NCBI GenBank assembly: GCA_037042915.1
Contig: CM073200.1
Location: 124,001-188,000 of the forward strand
DNA length: 64,000 nucleotides
From: Auricularia sp. M13
Lineage: Eukaryota > Basidiomycota > Agaricomycetes > Auriculariales > Auriculariaceae
Direction of reading: 5' to 3'
Below are positions 1 through 12,037 of this stretch, piece by piece. The notes below the pieces were generated by a model. It did no database searches and was not told the origin of the DNA. It worked only from the letters and a program-made list of their open reading frames with translations. The translations under genes and the position numbers were made by a program. The stretch's first letter is position 1, and the number at the start of each line of letters is the position of its first letter.

Positions 1-438
1 CTCAGCGCTCAGCGTTCAATACTTATTGAGCTTCGAGCTGAGTCAAGCCTCACCAGTTCATCCAGTATTTGCTCATTCAGGAGGTCACCGAAGGTCTCCC
101 TATTCCTTTGGCTGAGTTCGTGGACGCCATCCCGGCGCAAGGGTGCCATTCAAGAAGATTCTTGTCGACTTTGGTTCTGCGTTGAATATATGGCCATGAG
201 GGATATGTTGCAGCGTACGGAAACCACGGGAGTTCTTTGGCATGTCGACAGTTCCCATATTTGCAGTCTGCAAGTAACAGGTGTTGGGCGTTCTTCCAAA
301 CACGGACAACAGCCGGCGCCTACTGCTGTTAGCGCTCAAGGTAGACACAGCTCGTCTCGCTACTGACGGATCTGTGAGAGCGTCAGTTGCTAGTCGTACG
401 ACGGTATTGGCACCACATAAAAGAGAGCAACGCAGCCC
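1..438. other. Intergenic, no gene seen
   Basis: The reading frames here are short and show no recognisable domain or start context. It probably holds the 3' part of an upstream gene's flank and the promoter of the oxidoreductase that follows. Confidence 0.5.
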
Positions 439-1575
439 ATGACCCACCACGTGAAGTTGACTGGTTACACCCTCCAGAGCAGGATGCCGTCCTGGGACAA
501 CACTCCGCATGGGACAATGTGCGCGGCGGTACTCGCCTCGCCAGGCGCGTCTCCGCCCCCCGCGGCGTTCCGAATTGACGTCGCGTACCCGAAACCCAGC
601 CTGCCGTCGCGCGATTCAGAGTGGCTTCTGGTGCGCGTGCACGCCGCGGGGCTGAACCGCGCCGAGCTACGTGGGCGCGCGGGCGAGGTACCGCATCCCG
701 CGGAGTTCGGGCCGTTCGCGCACGAATACCGCGTCGAACCGCCTGCGGTGCTCGGCGAGGAGTTCGTCGGCGTCGTCGAAGACGCCGGCGACGCCGCCAT
801 CGCGCGCTTTCCGGTTGGAGCGCTTGTCGCGGGCTGGGGGTTCGGCGGCGGCAAGGCCTTCGACGGTTCATATGCACAGTATACCATCGCGCTCCCCATT
901 CGGTGTTGGCGATTTGACTGGCCCGGCGAAGTGCCGTGGGGTATCGTTGGCGCGGTGCCGGTGGGGATGTGGACGGCGTATAACGCGCTATTCGAAGCAG
1001 CCGAGACGAAGAAAGGCGATACGATACTTGTTCACGGCGCAACGAGCAGCGTGGGCGTGTGGGCTGTACTGCTCGCCAAGCACGCGGGATGCTCCGTACT
1101 GGCGACGACACGGCAGGCGCACAAGGTTGACAGGCTGCGCGCGGCGGGTGCAGACCATGTCCTTCTCGAGAGCGAGCTGCAGGACCTCGAAAGCGTCAGG
1201 AAGCTGGCGCCCAAAGGCGTGAACACCATCCTGGAGCTGGTCGGACCGAATGCAGTTATGAAATTCGATATGCCGCTACTGGCGCGCAAGGGGACCGTCG
1301 TCGTCTCCGGCATGCTCGACAAAGGCTGGAGCGTAGCGAACTTTACACCAGCTGCTATTCCCAGTACACGCCGCTTGACATTCTCCACAACGACGGATGA
1401 CGATGTGGAGAGGGTCGGGGCTGTGCTTCAGGATGCACTCGATAAAGTGAGGCTGGGCGTGTTCAAAAGCAGCATATTCCTGGACAAGGTCTTCGAGTTG
1501 GAGGATGTCGGCAAGGCCCATGAGTACATGGAGGAGAGCCGCGCCGTTGGGAAAGTAGTAGTCAGACTCCCGTAG
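439..1575 (+). CDS. MDR-family oxidoreductase (zinc-type alcohol dehydrogenase / quinone oxidoreductase-like)
   Basis: This is a single-exon gene of 378 aa, the usual size of medium-chain dehydrogenase/reductases. The N-terminal half is the GroES-like substrate domain: residues 55-75 contain VRVHAAGLNRAELRGR, and a GEEFVGVVEDAG segment lies near residue 110. The C-terminal half holds the Rossmann fold, with the dinucleotide-binding segment HGATSSVGVWAVLLAKHAG near residue 200 followed by ATTR, an arrangement typical of NADPH users. The catalytic zinc ligands of classical alcohol dehydrogenases are not apparent, so the quinone oxidoreductase or enoyl reductase-like branch is the better match. 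It probably acts as a soluble NADPH-dependent reductase; the substrate cannot be read from sequence. The ATG at 439 is the first in the frame and allows a short N-terminal extension before the domain. Confidence 0.85.
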   Translation: MTHHVKLTGYTLQSRMPSWDNTPHGTMCAAVLASPGASPPPAAFRIDVAYPKPSLPSRDSEWLLVRVHAAGLNRAELRGRAGEVPHPAEFGPFAHEYRVEPPAVLGEEFVGVVEDAGDAAIARFPVGALVAGWGFGGGKAFDGSYAQYTIALPIRCWRFDWPGEVPWGIVGAVPVGMWTAYNALFEAAETKKGDTILVHGATSSVGVWAVLLAKHAGCSVLATTRQAHKVDRLRAAGADHVLLESELQDLESVRKLAPKGVNTILELVGPNAVMKFDMPLLARKGTVVVSGMLDKGWSVANFTPAAIPSTRRLTFSTTTDDDVERVGAVLQDALDKVRLGVFKSSIFLDKVFELEDVGKAHEYMEESRAVGKVVVRLP

Positions 1576-1902
1576 CTCCTTTTTCGTCATGGGTAGAATG
1601 TTGTAAAGAGGTTGTGTGCGGGAGAACAGAAGATGGCAGCTTCGTGATGATCCAGACTTGCAGCAACTGTCTGCGGGACGATTGTGAGAAGTGCTGTCAG
1701 CTCCAGACGAAAAACGAGCTGCAGATCCTGTTCTACACGCATATTGCAGGGTGCAGATGCTAAATCCGCCCGACTCGCTGCGATCTTTCTGATGACGGGG
1801 GTGAACAACCTGCATTTCAACAAATGTAAGTCACATCGACGTTCAGGTAGACCCTGCGGCGGCCTCCGCTTTTGCCATAGCCTCTGCAGCAGACTGCACC
1901 AA
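1576..1902. other. Intergenic between convergent genes
   Basis: The 3' flanks of the oxidoreductase and of the minus-strand gene that follows meet here. No coding frame or RNA gene is supported. Confidence 0.5.
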
Positions 1903-2748
1903 TCAGTAATTGGGAAGAGAGAAAGGTCGCCAGCCCACCTTCGCTGCCTCTTTCGCGTCTGATGACAGATTATCCTCGAGGGCGGCACTCTCGAAGCCAG
2001 CCTTCCAGAGCGCCCATCTGTCGGGATGAAATCCGTCCACACCAGTCCAGAGGTCTCCTCCGCGCCCTGGTCTGCCTGCGTTTTCAGGCCAGTCGGGATT
2101 GCCATTTGGGCCCAGGATCTCGCGACTGGCAAAAAGTAGTGGCGCTGCGTACAGTGCCCACTGTGCAGCGCACTCGATCGCCTCCTCGCGCGAAACTTGT
2201 CCGTCGTCATCGCCGAAGTGCTTGCTGTCCGGTGCATACTCTAAGGCGTCCCGCATGGCCCACAGACCATACGTGATATCGCACCCGTCCCACCGACTCG
2301 ATAGTTTTGCGTAGAATGCGTGCAGCAGCGTCGGGTCGTTCCGCGCGGGTCCGTCGAGCTCCTCACGGGCGACAGAGCCAAATAGCACGAGCTCATCCCA
2401 GCTCATGCTCTCGCCCCATACGAGCCAGCCGGCAGGCGCAGGCTGTCTACGAAGCTGCATCGCAATCTCGATGGCGCGCTCATGCAGCTCGCCGTCCTCT
2501 TGGATCGCGACGAGGAAGTCTGTCCAAAACGCCCAGAGGAAGTCGCCGAGGCCGGGCGTATCGCCGGCGACAGATGTGGGCTTATTGTCGCGCGTGGCGG
2601 CCTCGACTTGCCCAGCGCATTGCGCGGCGATCTGAACAGCGGCTGCCTCTGGCGCTATAGACGCGTCTTTGACGATGGCAATGGCATCTACGACGTATTT
2701 GGATACACCGTCATCGTCGCCGTTGTTGCTGTTGTTGTCGCCGGTCAT
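1903..2748 (-). CDS. DUF3632-like fungal protein of unknown function
   Basis: Intronless frame of 281 aa. The layout fits the fungal DUF3632 family: a helical protein with a WAFWTDFLVAIQ segment near residue 70, a WLVWGESMSWDELVLFG segment near residue 105, and an AAQWALYAAPLLF helix in the C-terminal half. Low-complexity Asn/Asp residues follow the initiator Met. No signal peptide, membrane segment or catalytic motif is visible, and no function is established for this family. The family assignment rests on spacing of Trp-rich helices and is moderate. It is divergently arranged with the ERV1 gene, so the 451 bp between them probably holds both promoters. Confidence 0.65.
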   Translation of the reverse strand: MTGDNNSNNGDDDGVSKYVVDAIAIVKDASIAPEAAAVQIAAQCAGQVEAATRDNKPTSVAGDTPGLGDFLWAFWTDFLVAIQEDGELHERAIEIAMQLRRQPAPAGWLVWGESMSWDELVLFGSVAREELDGPARNDPTLLHAFYAKLSSRWDGCDITYGLWAMRDALEYAPDSKHFGDDDGQVSREEAIECAAQWALYAAPLLFASREILGPNGNPDWPENAGRPGRGGDLWTGVDGFHPDRWALWKAGFESAALEDNLSSDAKEAAKVGWRPFSLPNY

Positions 2749-3199
2749 GGTCTGAGCCAGAGATGCGATTTGATACGCCGGGTAATCTCATCCGAGGCAT
2801 TGCGAAGCGTGCCCCGCACGAGGTCTACCATAACGGGTTCATGGTCTAGTCGAGAAGAGGTGAAAGGAAGTGAGTCCTCAGTCGAAGCCTCGAGTTGGTA
2901 GCATCGGCCGCAAGGGGTGAGAACAATAACATGAGAAGAAGCACATGTGAGCGGAGATTGAATTAAAACAACAAAATACTGTACGACACTGTCCTCAGCG
3001 TTGCAATGGGGTAATTGGGCGCGTCAAATTTTCCCTGCTTTCGATGGTTCGGAGCATAAAAACCCCATGGCGCTGAGGTCATCTATTTTTATCGCGTTGA
3101 GCAGCGCCCTTCCTCGACATTAGCAATTGCTGAGTCAGCAGGGGTGGCCGAAAGCTGGCGCGTCTCTAAACTCCGCCGCACAGCTCAGTCTCTCTCGCC
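2749..3199. promoter_or_regulatory. Shared upstream region of two divergent genes
   Basis: A 451-bp gap between the starts of the DUF3632-like gene (minus) and ERV1 (plus). A TATA-like CATAAAAA lies at about 3055-3062, some 140 bp upstream of the ERV1 ATG. No other site is recognisable. Confidence 0.4.
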
Positions 3200-3760
3200 A
3201 TGGGCAACCCGGACGCATCCACGCCCCAAACGCCGTCCTCGTCGTCGTCTTCGGCAGCGCCGAAGCTGCCTCCGGGCATGATGATAGGGCCCGACGGCAA
3301 GCCATGCAGGGTCTGCGACGGCTTCAAGGCGTTCACGAAGAACGCCGCCCTCCTCAGCGCCGGCACCGCCGCCGCCTCCTCCTCCTCCGGCACACAGCAG
3401 CAGCAGCGCGAGTGCCCGCCCGACCGCGACGCCCTCGGCCGTGCAACCTGGACGTTCCTGCACACGACGGCGGCGTACTACCCCGCGTCGCCAAGCGCGG
3501 CGCAGCGCACGCACATGCTCGCGCTGCTGCGCGCGCTGCCCGTGCTGTACCCGTGCACGCACTGCGCGGACCACCTCGGCGCGCAAATGGATGCGGCGCG
3601 CGTCAAGGCCGAGCAGGCCGTCGCGAGCCACAACGCGCTCAGCCGCTGGCTGTGCGAGCGCCACAACGAGGTCAACGAGCTGCAGGGCAAGCCGCTGTTC
3701 GATTGCGCCAAGACGGACGAGCGCTGGCGCGACGGGCCGTCTGACGGCAGTTGCGATTGA
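3200..3760 (+). CDS. ERV1: FAD-linked sulfhydryl oxidase, ERV1/ALR type
   Basis: Single-exon protein of 186 aa. It should oxidise the import receptor Mia40 in the mitochondrial intermembrane space and pass electrons to cytochrome c. Visible parts: an N-terminal Ser-rich tail; a shuttle pair CRVC at residues 36-39 in the context GKPCRVCDGFKAF, the Erv1/ALR signature; a WTFLHTTAAYYP helix (residues 84-95); the catalytic pair CTHC at 119-122 in YPCTHCADHL; and the FAD-binding CERHNEVN at 152-159 followed by GKPLFDC, whose Cys169 is the usual structural partner. Length and motif order match Erv1. Erv2, the ER form, is less likely because it lacks the CRxC tail. A Gln/Ser-rich insert sits at residues 55-70. 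Confidence 0.93.
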   Translation: MGNPDASTPQTPSSSSSSAAPKLPPGMMIGPDGKPCRVCDGFKAFTKNAALLSAGTAAASSSSGTQQQQRECPPDRDALGRATWTFLHTTAAYYPASPSAAQRTHMLALLRALPVLYPCTHCADHLGAQMDAARVKAEQAVASHNALSRWLCERHNEVNELQGKPLFDCAKTDERWRDGPSDGSCD

Positions 3761-4142
3761 GGTTAGTCGCCTGGCACTCTGTGCGTATCCTGAAGCTGGA
3801 ATTTTTTTGCAGACGCCCAAGTCGTCTTACAAAGATAATCATGGCAGCCATGTACAGATACAATTACTGAACCACAGCTCACTCACCAACCTCGGACTCG
3901 GGGGACGTTGCGTCGAGAACGCTTAACAAGCTGGTCAACAACACCATCCATGCGTCCAGTAATATAGATCAGCAAGTCTAGCAGCGAGCGAGCTACAGAT
4001 ATACAGCAGTAACATGTGTTACACGGTGGGTGATATGGCAAATGCAGGTATGCAGAGGTAGATAATGCGAGGTGCGGTGTAGACTATAACGGATGTGCAG
4101 GATCGGGAAGGAATGCGGGTGTGCAGGCAGAAAAAGCCAGGG
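3761..4142. other. Intergenic between convergent genes
   Basis: AT-richer 3' flanks of ERV1 (plus) and of the ZIP gene (minus). Nothing coding is supported. Confidence 0.5.
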
Positions 4143-5474
4143 CTATACCCAGCGGCCGAGGAGCGACATGAGCGCTGCGCCGAGCATCATGCTCAGACAT
4201 GCGAATAGAAGCCGTCTGTCGGACATGCGGCTCAAGTGGGGGTTAAACAGAAACTCGTGCGCAAGCAGCTCGACGAGGCCGGTGTACAGCAGGATCCCCG
4301 CGCTGGTGCCGTCGAACACGCCGGAGATCATGCTCGCTATCGGCTGCTCGGGACTGTACGTCGAGCGGACTGCGAGGCCAACGGCGATGCCGATGGGCGT
4401 CGTGCACCCGTACGCCAAGGCGCCGAGCAGCGGTACCCAGCGCTGATACGCGCCGGGCAGGTCCAGCGTCGCCAGGCGCGCGCCGAGCGCCAGGCCCTCA
4501 AAGGTCTGATGCAGCGTGATGACGACGAATAATGCGCGGAACTCTTTGTCGACCGCGAGCGTCAGACCAACCAGTACGGAATGGAAGACGACGCCAAACT
4601 CGAGGATCGCGACGCCGATTATTTGCGCGAACGCGCTGTGGGTCATATTGTGCAGCCCGGGCGCCGCGAGCTCGACATCTGATGATGATGATGTGCTTGC
4701 GCCCGCGACTTTTGCCTCGCCTGCGGCCTTGGGCTCTGCGAGCGTGCTGGAGAGCTCGGGGCCATGGGCGTTGAGGGTGCCATGATCGCCGACGTTGTGT
4801 CCATGCGGGTCTGCGCCAAGTCAGGTGGCATCAGCATCAGTGGTCGGCGTTGCTGCTGGCTGGCGCAGTACGCACCGTACGCAGCCACGCGTGCGCGCTC
4901 TAAGCGCCGCGTTCCTATGCGGAATGCAAAGAGCTCGACGAAAAATAGGCAGAACACGCTGAACATGGCCAACGCAGGTGCCCATGTCTGCGGACGGGTG
5001 AGAACGCGCGCGGTGCAGGCGAGGCGAAAATGACGCACAAATTGTTGCCAGGCGCCGTGCAGGCACTCTGAGCTGAGGTTCGCGAAACTCGGCGCGAGCA
5101 GGTGGATGAAGGCGGTCGCAATCTGCGCGCAACGGTGTGAGTATCCCGGGCTCATACAGCGCGGGCGGCTGCACGCACGATGACGCCCGATCCAAAGTAT
5201 TTTGCGAAGCTGGGCCATTGAATGGGTGAGCTCGGATTCTGGCTGGTCAGCCAAGGGCGCACTCGAATATGAGGGAGAACGTTCGGGAGTAGTTCTTTGT
5301 GGGCCGGACGAGGATGGGGAAGAGGGCGCCGAGCGTGGAGGCGACGAGGAGCACAAAGACGGAGGCTATTCGCAGGCTGAGGAGGTCTGGCGTCTCGTGC
5401 GGCGGCCCACAGTGCCCCGGCGGCGGGCCAGCGTGGTCGTGGAACGGCGGCGGCGGCGGCGGGTACGAGGCCAT
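4143..5474 (-). CDS. ZIP-family zinc/iron transporter
   Basis: Four exons give 385 aa: 5474-5263, a 31-nt exon 5209-5179, 5122-4876 and 4810-4143. Introns are 53, 56 and 65 bp, begin GTGCGC or GTGCGT, and all junctions keep the frame. The product is a multipass membrane transporter bringing Zn(II) or Fe(II) into the cytosol. Evidence: TM1 IASVFVLLVASTLGALFP; the junction-spanning DFAKYFGSGVI then IATAFIHLLAP typical of fungal ZIPs (Zrt1/2 type); a His-containing cytosolic loop (HGHNVGDHG); and the family signature HSVLVGLTLAV plus HQTFEGLALGARLA in TM4-TM5, whose His and Glu residues line the metal path. The N-terminal tail is Pro/His-rich. ATG 5474 is the only in-frame start before TM1. Plasma-membrane location is inferred from the family. 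Confidence 0.88.
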
Positions 5475-6734
5475 GGACGGTCACGGTGGGCGAGGGAGAG
5501 GGCGTCCGCATGCGCCTCAGATTCCACAAGCCTACGACTGCGAGGGTCCGTCACGCCGGGTGACCGCGGAGGTCCTCGCGGCGGTATCTTTCCCACGCTT
5601 CCGACTCTCCGGATCACCTCCTCTGCCACGGCCCGAACGTCTGCTACCCACTCGAAACCGTCCTCCCTAAGAGTCCATACCTGCTCCTGTCGAGCAGCTT
5701 ATGTATGACGCCACACTTCCTGGAATTCTAATTCACCATAGTAAACCCGACATGTCTGCCGAACAGCTCCCGCGAAGGACTGTCGCGGTCATACTAACCG
5801 CGATGCACGTGAGCACGCGCTGTCGGTGGCAGCTTATTAGATTTCGATATCCTAGGCGACAGACTGGCGAAAAGCCAACTCACGCGCATTGGCTTCGTCT
5901 GACGCGAATGGACTAGCCAAATATTCGATGACAAGACACCAAAATTTGAGCTAGGCTTTGCGACTGCGAGGTAAAGCTTTCCCCCGTCCAACTGGGCAGA
6001 TTTCTGCGCTTCTTCTAGCCCTGTCCCGGCTCTCCATCCTGTCCCGTTTCAGGGTAGTAATGCCCCAAATGCATCTTAGAGACGGCAGCTTCAAGCTCGG
6101 GCTGCACCTTCTCCTACCTGAAAAAGCAGGAGCGCAAGCCGTCATGGCTTGGAACGTGCAAGAAATGGTGCGCACCAGTATCGCACGCGTCGTACAGAGC
6201 AGAGCGATTGAATGATCCATATTCTTCCGGCTTCCAGTTTCGCTTCGCTTCGTTCAGTAGCAAACGGAGACATAGGTACAGCTGCCCTGTGGTGCCTAGA
6301 CTGCGATAACGTTCAGTTTGAGTGAGAGTGGAGATTCAACGGAGAACGCGCCGCTCCGCGGCCCGGGCCTGCCATTGCTGTCACACGAGAGCAAACGAAC
6401 GCAAACAACGGCCGTTTGCAAATAATACTTAGATGAATGGAAATTGCTGACGGTTACTCGTCGTCCATGCCGCTTCACTCACAATATACGCAACTTCGGG
6501 TTTGTTTCTGTTCCCACCTCACGACGTCGTCATCGCTGCCATCGGCATTCCCACCCGCGGACTTCCGGAGGGTGAGGAACAGCACGTATCATGGTCGGTC
6601 CGTCCACACATGCAACTCCATGCCAGCTTCGACAGCGTAGCACCTCTCGTACGACCCTGAATGGAACAACAGATAGATCGATTAAAATACAGCAATACAA
6701 GACGAGTATAGCAATGCGACAGCAGCAAGCACAA
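5475..6734. other. Intergenic, no gene seen
   Basis: 1.26 kb between the start of the ZIP gene and the stop of POL1. Frames are short and lack codon bias or domains. It must hold the ZIP promoter and the POL1 3' end. Confidence 0.5.
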
Positions 6735-9700
6735 TCATGAGAGCCTCATGAACGAGAACATCTCCTTCATATCGACCCAGCGACGACCACACATGTCCAT
6801 GTACTTATCCACACTAGAGGAAAGGTCTTCCAACAAGCCACTGTTGAGGCTGACCAGCGCTCGCAGCTCGTCTGCAAGCGGTCTCGATGTCAGCGACAAG
6901 CAAACGGGGAATAAACCAGCTTGATACAAACCTTGGCGAGTCGCTTTGGCCTTTGCCACCGCTTTTTCACCGTCGAACAAGCTGCGCAAATACGCCAACT
7001 GCGTGTAGAGCGCCAAATCAGAGTACTGCGCGAAAGGGAAGGGCAATCAGCTCAGAACAAAACCAGGTGTCGCGGGACGACAGGCAACTAACCTCCAGGA
7101 TAACTTGACCGGTGCACCCTGGCCGAAGGCACCGACGGCCATATACGCTCATCATCCTGGTACGATGCGAGCACGTAGAGTCCTGGCACACCGTCCACCC
7201 CTCATAGAACCGCGCAACGTGCCGCCGAATCTGCATCTCGAGCTGCACCTGGACGCTGGCCGTGGCGAGCGGCTTCTTGCACCCAGGACAGAGACAGCCC
7301 GCGGGCGTCACGCCGGCGTACTTCTTATCCCCGTCTGCAGTTTCACTCCCGCCGAGGGACGAGAACGCGAAGCGCTCGGCGCACGCGCGACAGCGGACGA
7401 CGAACGGCTCGCACTCCTTGAAGCGCACCGAGTCGGGCACCTGGCTTTCGAGGCTCCCAAATGCCCGCTCGTCCTTCTCGTCGACCACAACGGAGTGATA
7501 CTTCCTCGGGTCAAGTCCCAAACACTCCGCGAGCCGTGCGCGGTCCATGCCCTCAATGGGGTCGCACAGACGCTCAACAGGCGGGAGAATCTGGTTGGCA
7601 ATGTAGAAATCATAATCTATGAATGCATTCATGTCAGCAAGAGAGCCACTGGGAGGGCGGGGGGAGGACTTGCCGATTTGAAGCTTGCCATTAGATTTCC
7701 TAATTTCGTCGGGATGGTGAGCCTTCTCTGCCTGCGACGCCTTGTCCGTCTCGCTCTTGCAGAAGACGTATTGGATGACATCTCCCGCGCGGGCGGTCGC
7801 ATTGCGTAACTTCATACGCAATGCAACCTGCACATGCGGCTGCGATTTGCCGTCCGGGTACGCCTCAGGCTCCTTGCCCAATCGCTGCGCAGCAAATCTT
7901 CAGCTCTCCAAGGCGCTGTAATGCCAAAGCAACGGCATACCTTGTTCACAATGAACTCCTCCAGCTTTATCTTTCCGGCCCTTATATCCTCGCCCTTTTT
8001 CTTCAGGTACTCGTGGATATTTTCCACCACGGTCTCCGCTGGTGTGTCGTGGGAAAGTATCTCGTTGAGGAGCGCCCTGTACGCTTATGAGTCACTTTGC
8101 AATGACATCGATTTGAAGGACAAACCCGGAAATTTCTTTGGACAGGTTGCAATATTCGCGACGCTTCATGTCCAATCCCTTGACCTCGAGGATCCTGATC
8201 TTTTTCTCGTCCGTGCCTTGAAGCTTGACCGCGGCATACTTCTTCTTTTGCAGAAGAAGCAGACGCTCAAAGATGCCGTCGAGATCGATTTCGAGCCGCT
8301 TGTACTGTTCGTTCACGAGCTTCTTGAATTGGTTCGAAATCTCGTTGGCCTCCTTGAGGGTCGTGACATTCGAGTTGAGGAAGACCGAATCTGTGTCACC
8401 GTAGACGACCTACAAAGGCGTTATGATAGGCTAAGCCAAAGCATGGATGTGAGGAAAGGAAAGTGACGCACGTCGATGCCCATGCCTTCCGCAACTTCAC
8501 ATGTGCGCCGCAGGGCTTCACGACCCATGTACGTCGTGAGCGCCGCGAGCGGCCGCGCGTAGAAGCGCGAGTACTCGAAACCCAGACAGCCGTACATACT
8601 ATTTGCCGTGAGCTTCAACGCTTGTTGGCGGATGTCATACTGCCGCAAGTGTCAGCGCGGGTTCCACCATCTAGTTGCGAGCATGCCCACCTGTTTTCGC
8701 TTCGCCTCTGACAGACCAGGTTGCTTCATGAGCTTCTTGACATTTTGGCGGCGCTGCACGAGCTGCTTGATGAGCCGCGGCATGACGCCCTCTGCCTTGT
8801 CGCTGTCTGGCTTCTCGGGTAACTCATCCGTGTCCTATAGCGAACCTTCATCAGCACATGCGCGCGGCTGAACAGGACCCGAGCGAACTCACCATCCATT
8901 GGGAAATATCCACGGTCGTATAATCGATGTTGTATTCCTGGATGATGCTGGGGTAGAGCGAGTTGAAGTCCATGACGAGGATGAGCTTGTCCCACAGGCC
9001 GCGCTTGGGCTGCAGCACCAGACCGCCCTTGTACTTGTCGCGCTTCCCTTTGCTCGTCGTCGCAGCTGCGTCGTCGCCTTCTTCGGCTTCGGCTTTGACA
9101 GCCAATGCAGACTTCTTGCCGTAGGTCTTGTCCGGGCAGATGTAGCCAAGCTTGTAGAATTCGTGCAGCAGAATGTACTCGTTGCGCTCTGCGCGACCGC
9201 CATTCAGCGTCTTATTCCTATGTAAAGGTAGATCAATCAGTTAGCCTATGGCGGTCTACAGGATGCGCGCTTACCATGCATTGCCAGCGAGGTTGGTCAA
9301 CTGTAGCGTGAGCGGCAGAATTTGCACCTTGTCGGCGATGGCCATCTGCAGGTACGCATCCATCTCACAGTGTTGCACGAAGCGGATGAGGTTGTCTGGC
9401 TTGCTGACGGTGTTGTCGAAAAATCCGCCGGTGTCGTTCGGGTCGATGTCCTCGCGCGTAAAGCCCAGATGCGTCTGGCAGATCTCAGTCATCGACCACG
9501 TCGTCGACGAAATCATGCCCTATGCAGAACATAATTGAGTGTACGTCTTTTGGAATATGGGCTGTAGCAGACCTTTGCACCGTCGCTTGAAAGGTCGCAC
9601 ACGAGCCTTCCGCTGAGGAACTTCATGTTGGTCCCCTGCTTGCCGATATGCGGCCATGTCGTCCGCCTGAGCCGACTCACGCGCGACCAGTTCCGCGACT

Positions 9701-12017
9701 TGTTGACACGCAGGCGGTGGAGGAGCACATCAAGATTAACACCAACGAAATCGTGGCCCACAATCACGTCGGGGTCCGCCTTCTGCAACAACACTAGAAT
9801 TGCTGTCAGCTCGAACGCCGCAAGCAGCGTGGCATATCACGCACCCAGCAAATTGCTGAGCAGCTGGAATTCATTGGCGCAGGGCGTGATGTTCTTCTTC
9901 TTGGCTTCCTGCTCAAAATTTGGCGGCCAGGCATCCTCCACCAGCGGGCGCACAAACGTATGCGTCTCGTGGACGACGAGCGATTTGTCGTCGTCGATGA
10001 TCCCTGGCAAGTATTTCAGCGATTATGCTCTGCGCGGGAAGCCGGCCTGTACATACTGTCACGCCATATGCGTGCGGATGCGATGACGATCTCGCGCTCG
10101 TTGGTCTGGTGGTTGACGATGGTCCGCAGAGCGAGGCTCATGATGTTCAGCGGGGGCGTATCGCGCGGCGCGTTGTCATCATTGTCCGGGAATGGATTGA
10201 TGTCATCGGGCTTCGAGACGACGACTTCGAACCTGGTCCACGATATCTTACAGTAGAAATGTCAGCAGTCGGAAGACACAAACAGGAAGAAGGGAAATGT
10301 ACCTGCTTATCGACTTGCTCGGGGTTCTTAATCGTCAGCCAGCAGGGTCCCATAATTCCCCGCTTCATAACGAGCAACTCGAACGCGGTCGTATTGGTGC
10401 CCAAGATGCGTGCAATGTTCGGCGTCATGATATTCGGCGGGAGTGCAGGGTCTGTACGATGCCATTAGCGAATCGACGAATAGTGTGCTTTCACAGAGAT
10501 GCCTACGGTCAAAGCTATAGACGACCTCCAGCCATGGGTGCTTGCCCGTCGGGATGTCCTTCTCGCCAAAGACGTACTGGCGCTCGACCCACTTTGACTT
10601 CCAGGATGAGATGTTGGCCTTTTTGCGGATCTCGTTGAAGTCGGACCAGACGTCTTGCTCAGTGGGAACCTCATCCACTTCATCCTCGTCGTCGTCTGTT
10701 CGCGCGCGGAATCATCAGCTCCGCGCAATGTGACAAGGCATGGCGGAGGACGTACCCAATTTCTTGTCACGTTTAAGAACGTACAAGTTGCGCTCCATGT
10801 TCTGGACTGTCACGCAGCAGCTAACCCAGGCTTTGGTGTCCTTGTCGCGGCACTTGCCAATGAAGTGCACCTTGCCGTCCGCCTCATACGCGTCCAGCCA
10901 GTAGAAGCGGAACGAGCCGTCGGCCTCCAGGCAATTCGCACTCTTGTCTCCAGCGCCACTCGAGGTCGTAGCAAGGGGTCCTTTCAGAGCCTCTGGATCC
11001 GCGACGGCCAGCGACGCGTGAACAGCAAGCCAGGACGGCGGCCCTTCCTCCTTCTTCAAATCAGGCTTTTTGACGCCATTCGCAGGAGCGAGGGCCTTCA
11101 AGTCAACGTCCATGTTCTCCTCGACCTTGACGGGCGCCGGATCGTCGATCGCCATAAGCTCCTCGTCCGTAAACCCAAAGTCATCGCTTTCAAAGTCAAA
11201 ATCGTCCACAGCGGCCGCGGCGGTTGCAACGGGGCTCGAGCTGTCCGCATACGCCGGCGCGCGCGACGTCTTGGCGCGCTTCGCCGGGCTGAACGCCGGG
11301 ATGTCGTCGCCACGGTCGTAGTCCTCGGACACGCCGTCGGACGATGGGAAGCCGTCGTGGTCGCGCAGCGTGCGGAAGTCGACGGGCTCCGGCGACGACT
11401 TGCGTTTGCGCGGGCGCGGGCGCGGCGGCGCGATGGGCATCGCGGCGGCCTTGTCCATGTCGCCCAACAGCTCGCGCATGAACTCGTCTTCCTTCTGCGG
11501 CGCGACCACCGGCCGGTACGCGCTCATCTTGGGCGCCGGCGCCGGCGGCTTCGCGGGCTTCCGGGAGCTGGTCGACGACGACGCTGCGCTCTGTTTCGCT
11601 GCCTTCTTCTCTGAACCAGGGCACACCGTGTCAATAGCTGGTAAAAAGGGAATAACCCTAAGCTCACTCTTCAGCTTCGCCTTGTCGTCCTCGTCGCTCT
11701 CCTCAAAGTCGCCAGGCTCGCCAAAGTCGTCCATGCCGTTGTCCTGGTAGCCGCCTACGCCGTCGTCCTGCACAAAGTCGTCGCGCTGCAGGCGGCCCTT
11801 GACAATGGCATTATACTTCTCCTCGGAGACTTCCTCGTAGATATCGCCCTCGAGCTTAGACTGCGTTACGCCTGGATCAGCCCGAGCCAAGGACTCGGAA
11901 GCAACGAACTGCACGCACTTCCCAATCATGGGACCGCTTTCCAGACTCGCGTGCGAGCTTGTACGCTGCGAGCTTGTCGCGGGTGGTGCTCGCCTTGGAG
12001 CGGCGCGATCTATCCAT
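6735..12017 (-). CDS. POL1: DNA polymerase alpha catalytic subunit
   Basis: Family B polymerase of the primase complex that starts replication. The gene is split by many short introns; exon 1 is 12017-11919 (33 codons) and the first intron 11918-11861 (GTGCGT...CAG). The N-terminal region has an acidic/Lys-rich linker and an [13 protein letters not shown] segment typical of the Pol alpha N-terminal domain. Further along come the Pol alpha-type INPFPD...[12 protein letters not shown] region (about 10.2 kb), an inactive exonuclease-like domain with [11 protein letters not shown] (about 9.75 kb), polymerase motif [15 protein letters not shown] (about 8.95 kb), motif [18 protein letters not shown] (about 8.6 kb) and motif C YGDTDSVF (about 8.4 kb). 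The C-terminal domain keeps two zinc modules: CRAC...CPGC near 7.3 kb and CQDSTC...CLRPGC near 7.15 kb. The stop is at 6735-6737. Exact internal splice sites were not all resolved. Confidence 0.93.
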
Positions 12018-12037
12018 GATGGTGGCCTAAGAGCTGG

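Noticed and set aside
10655-11614. 319-codon plus-strand frame opposite the POL1 linker
   Set aside because: Low-complexity shadow of the acidic/Lys-rich POL1 N-terminal region.
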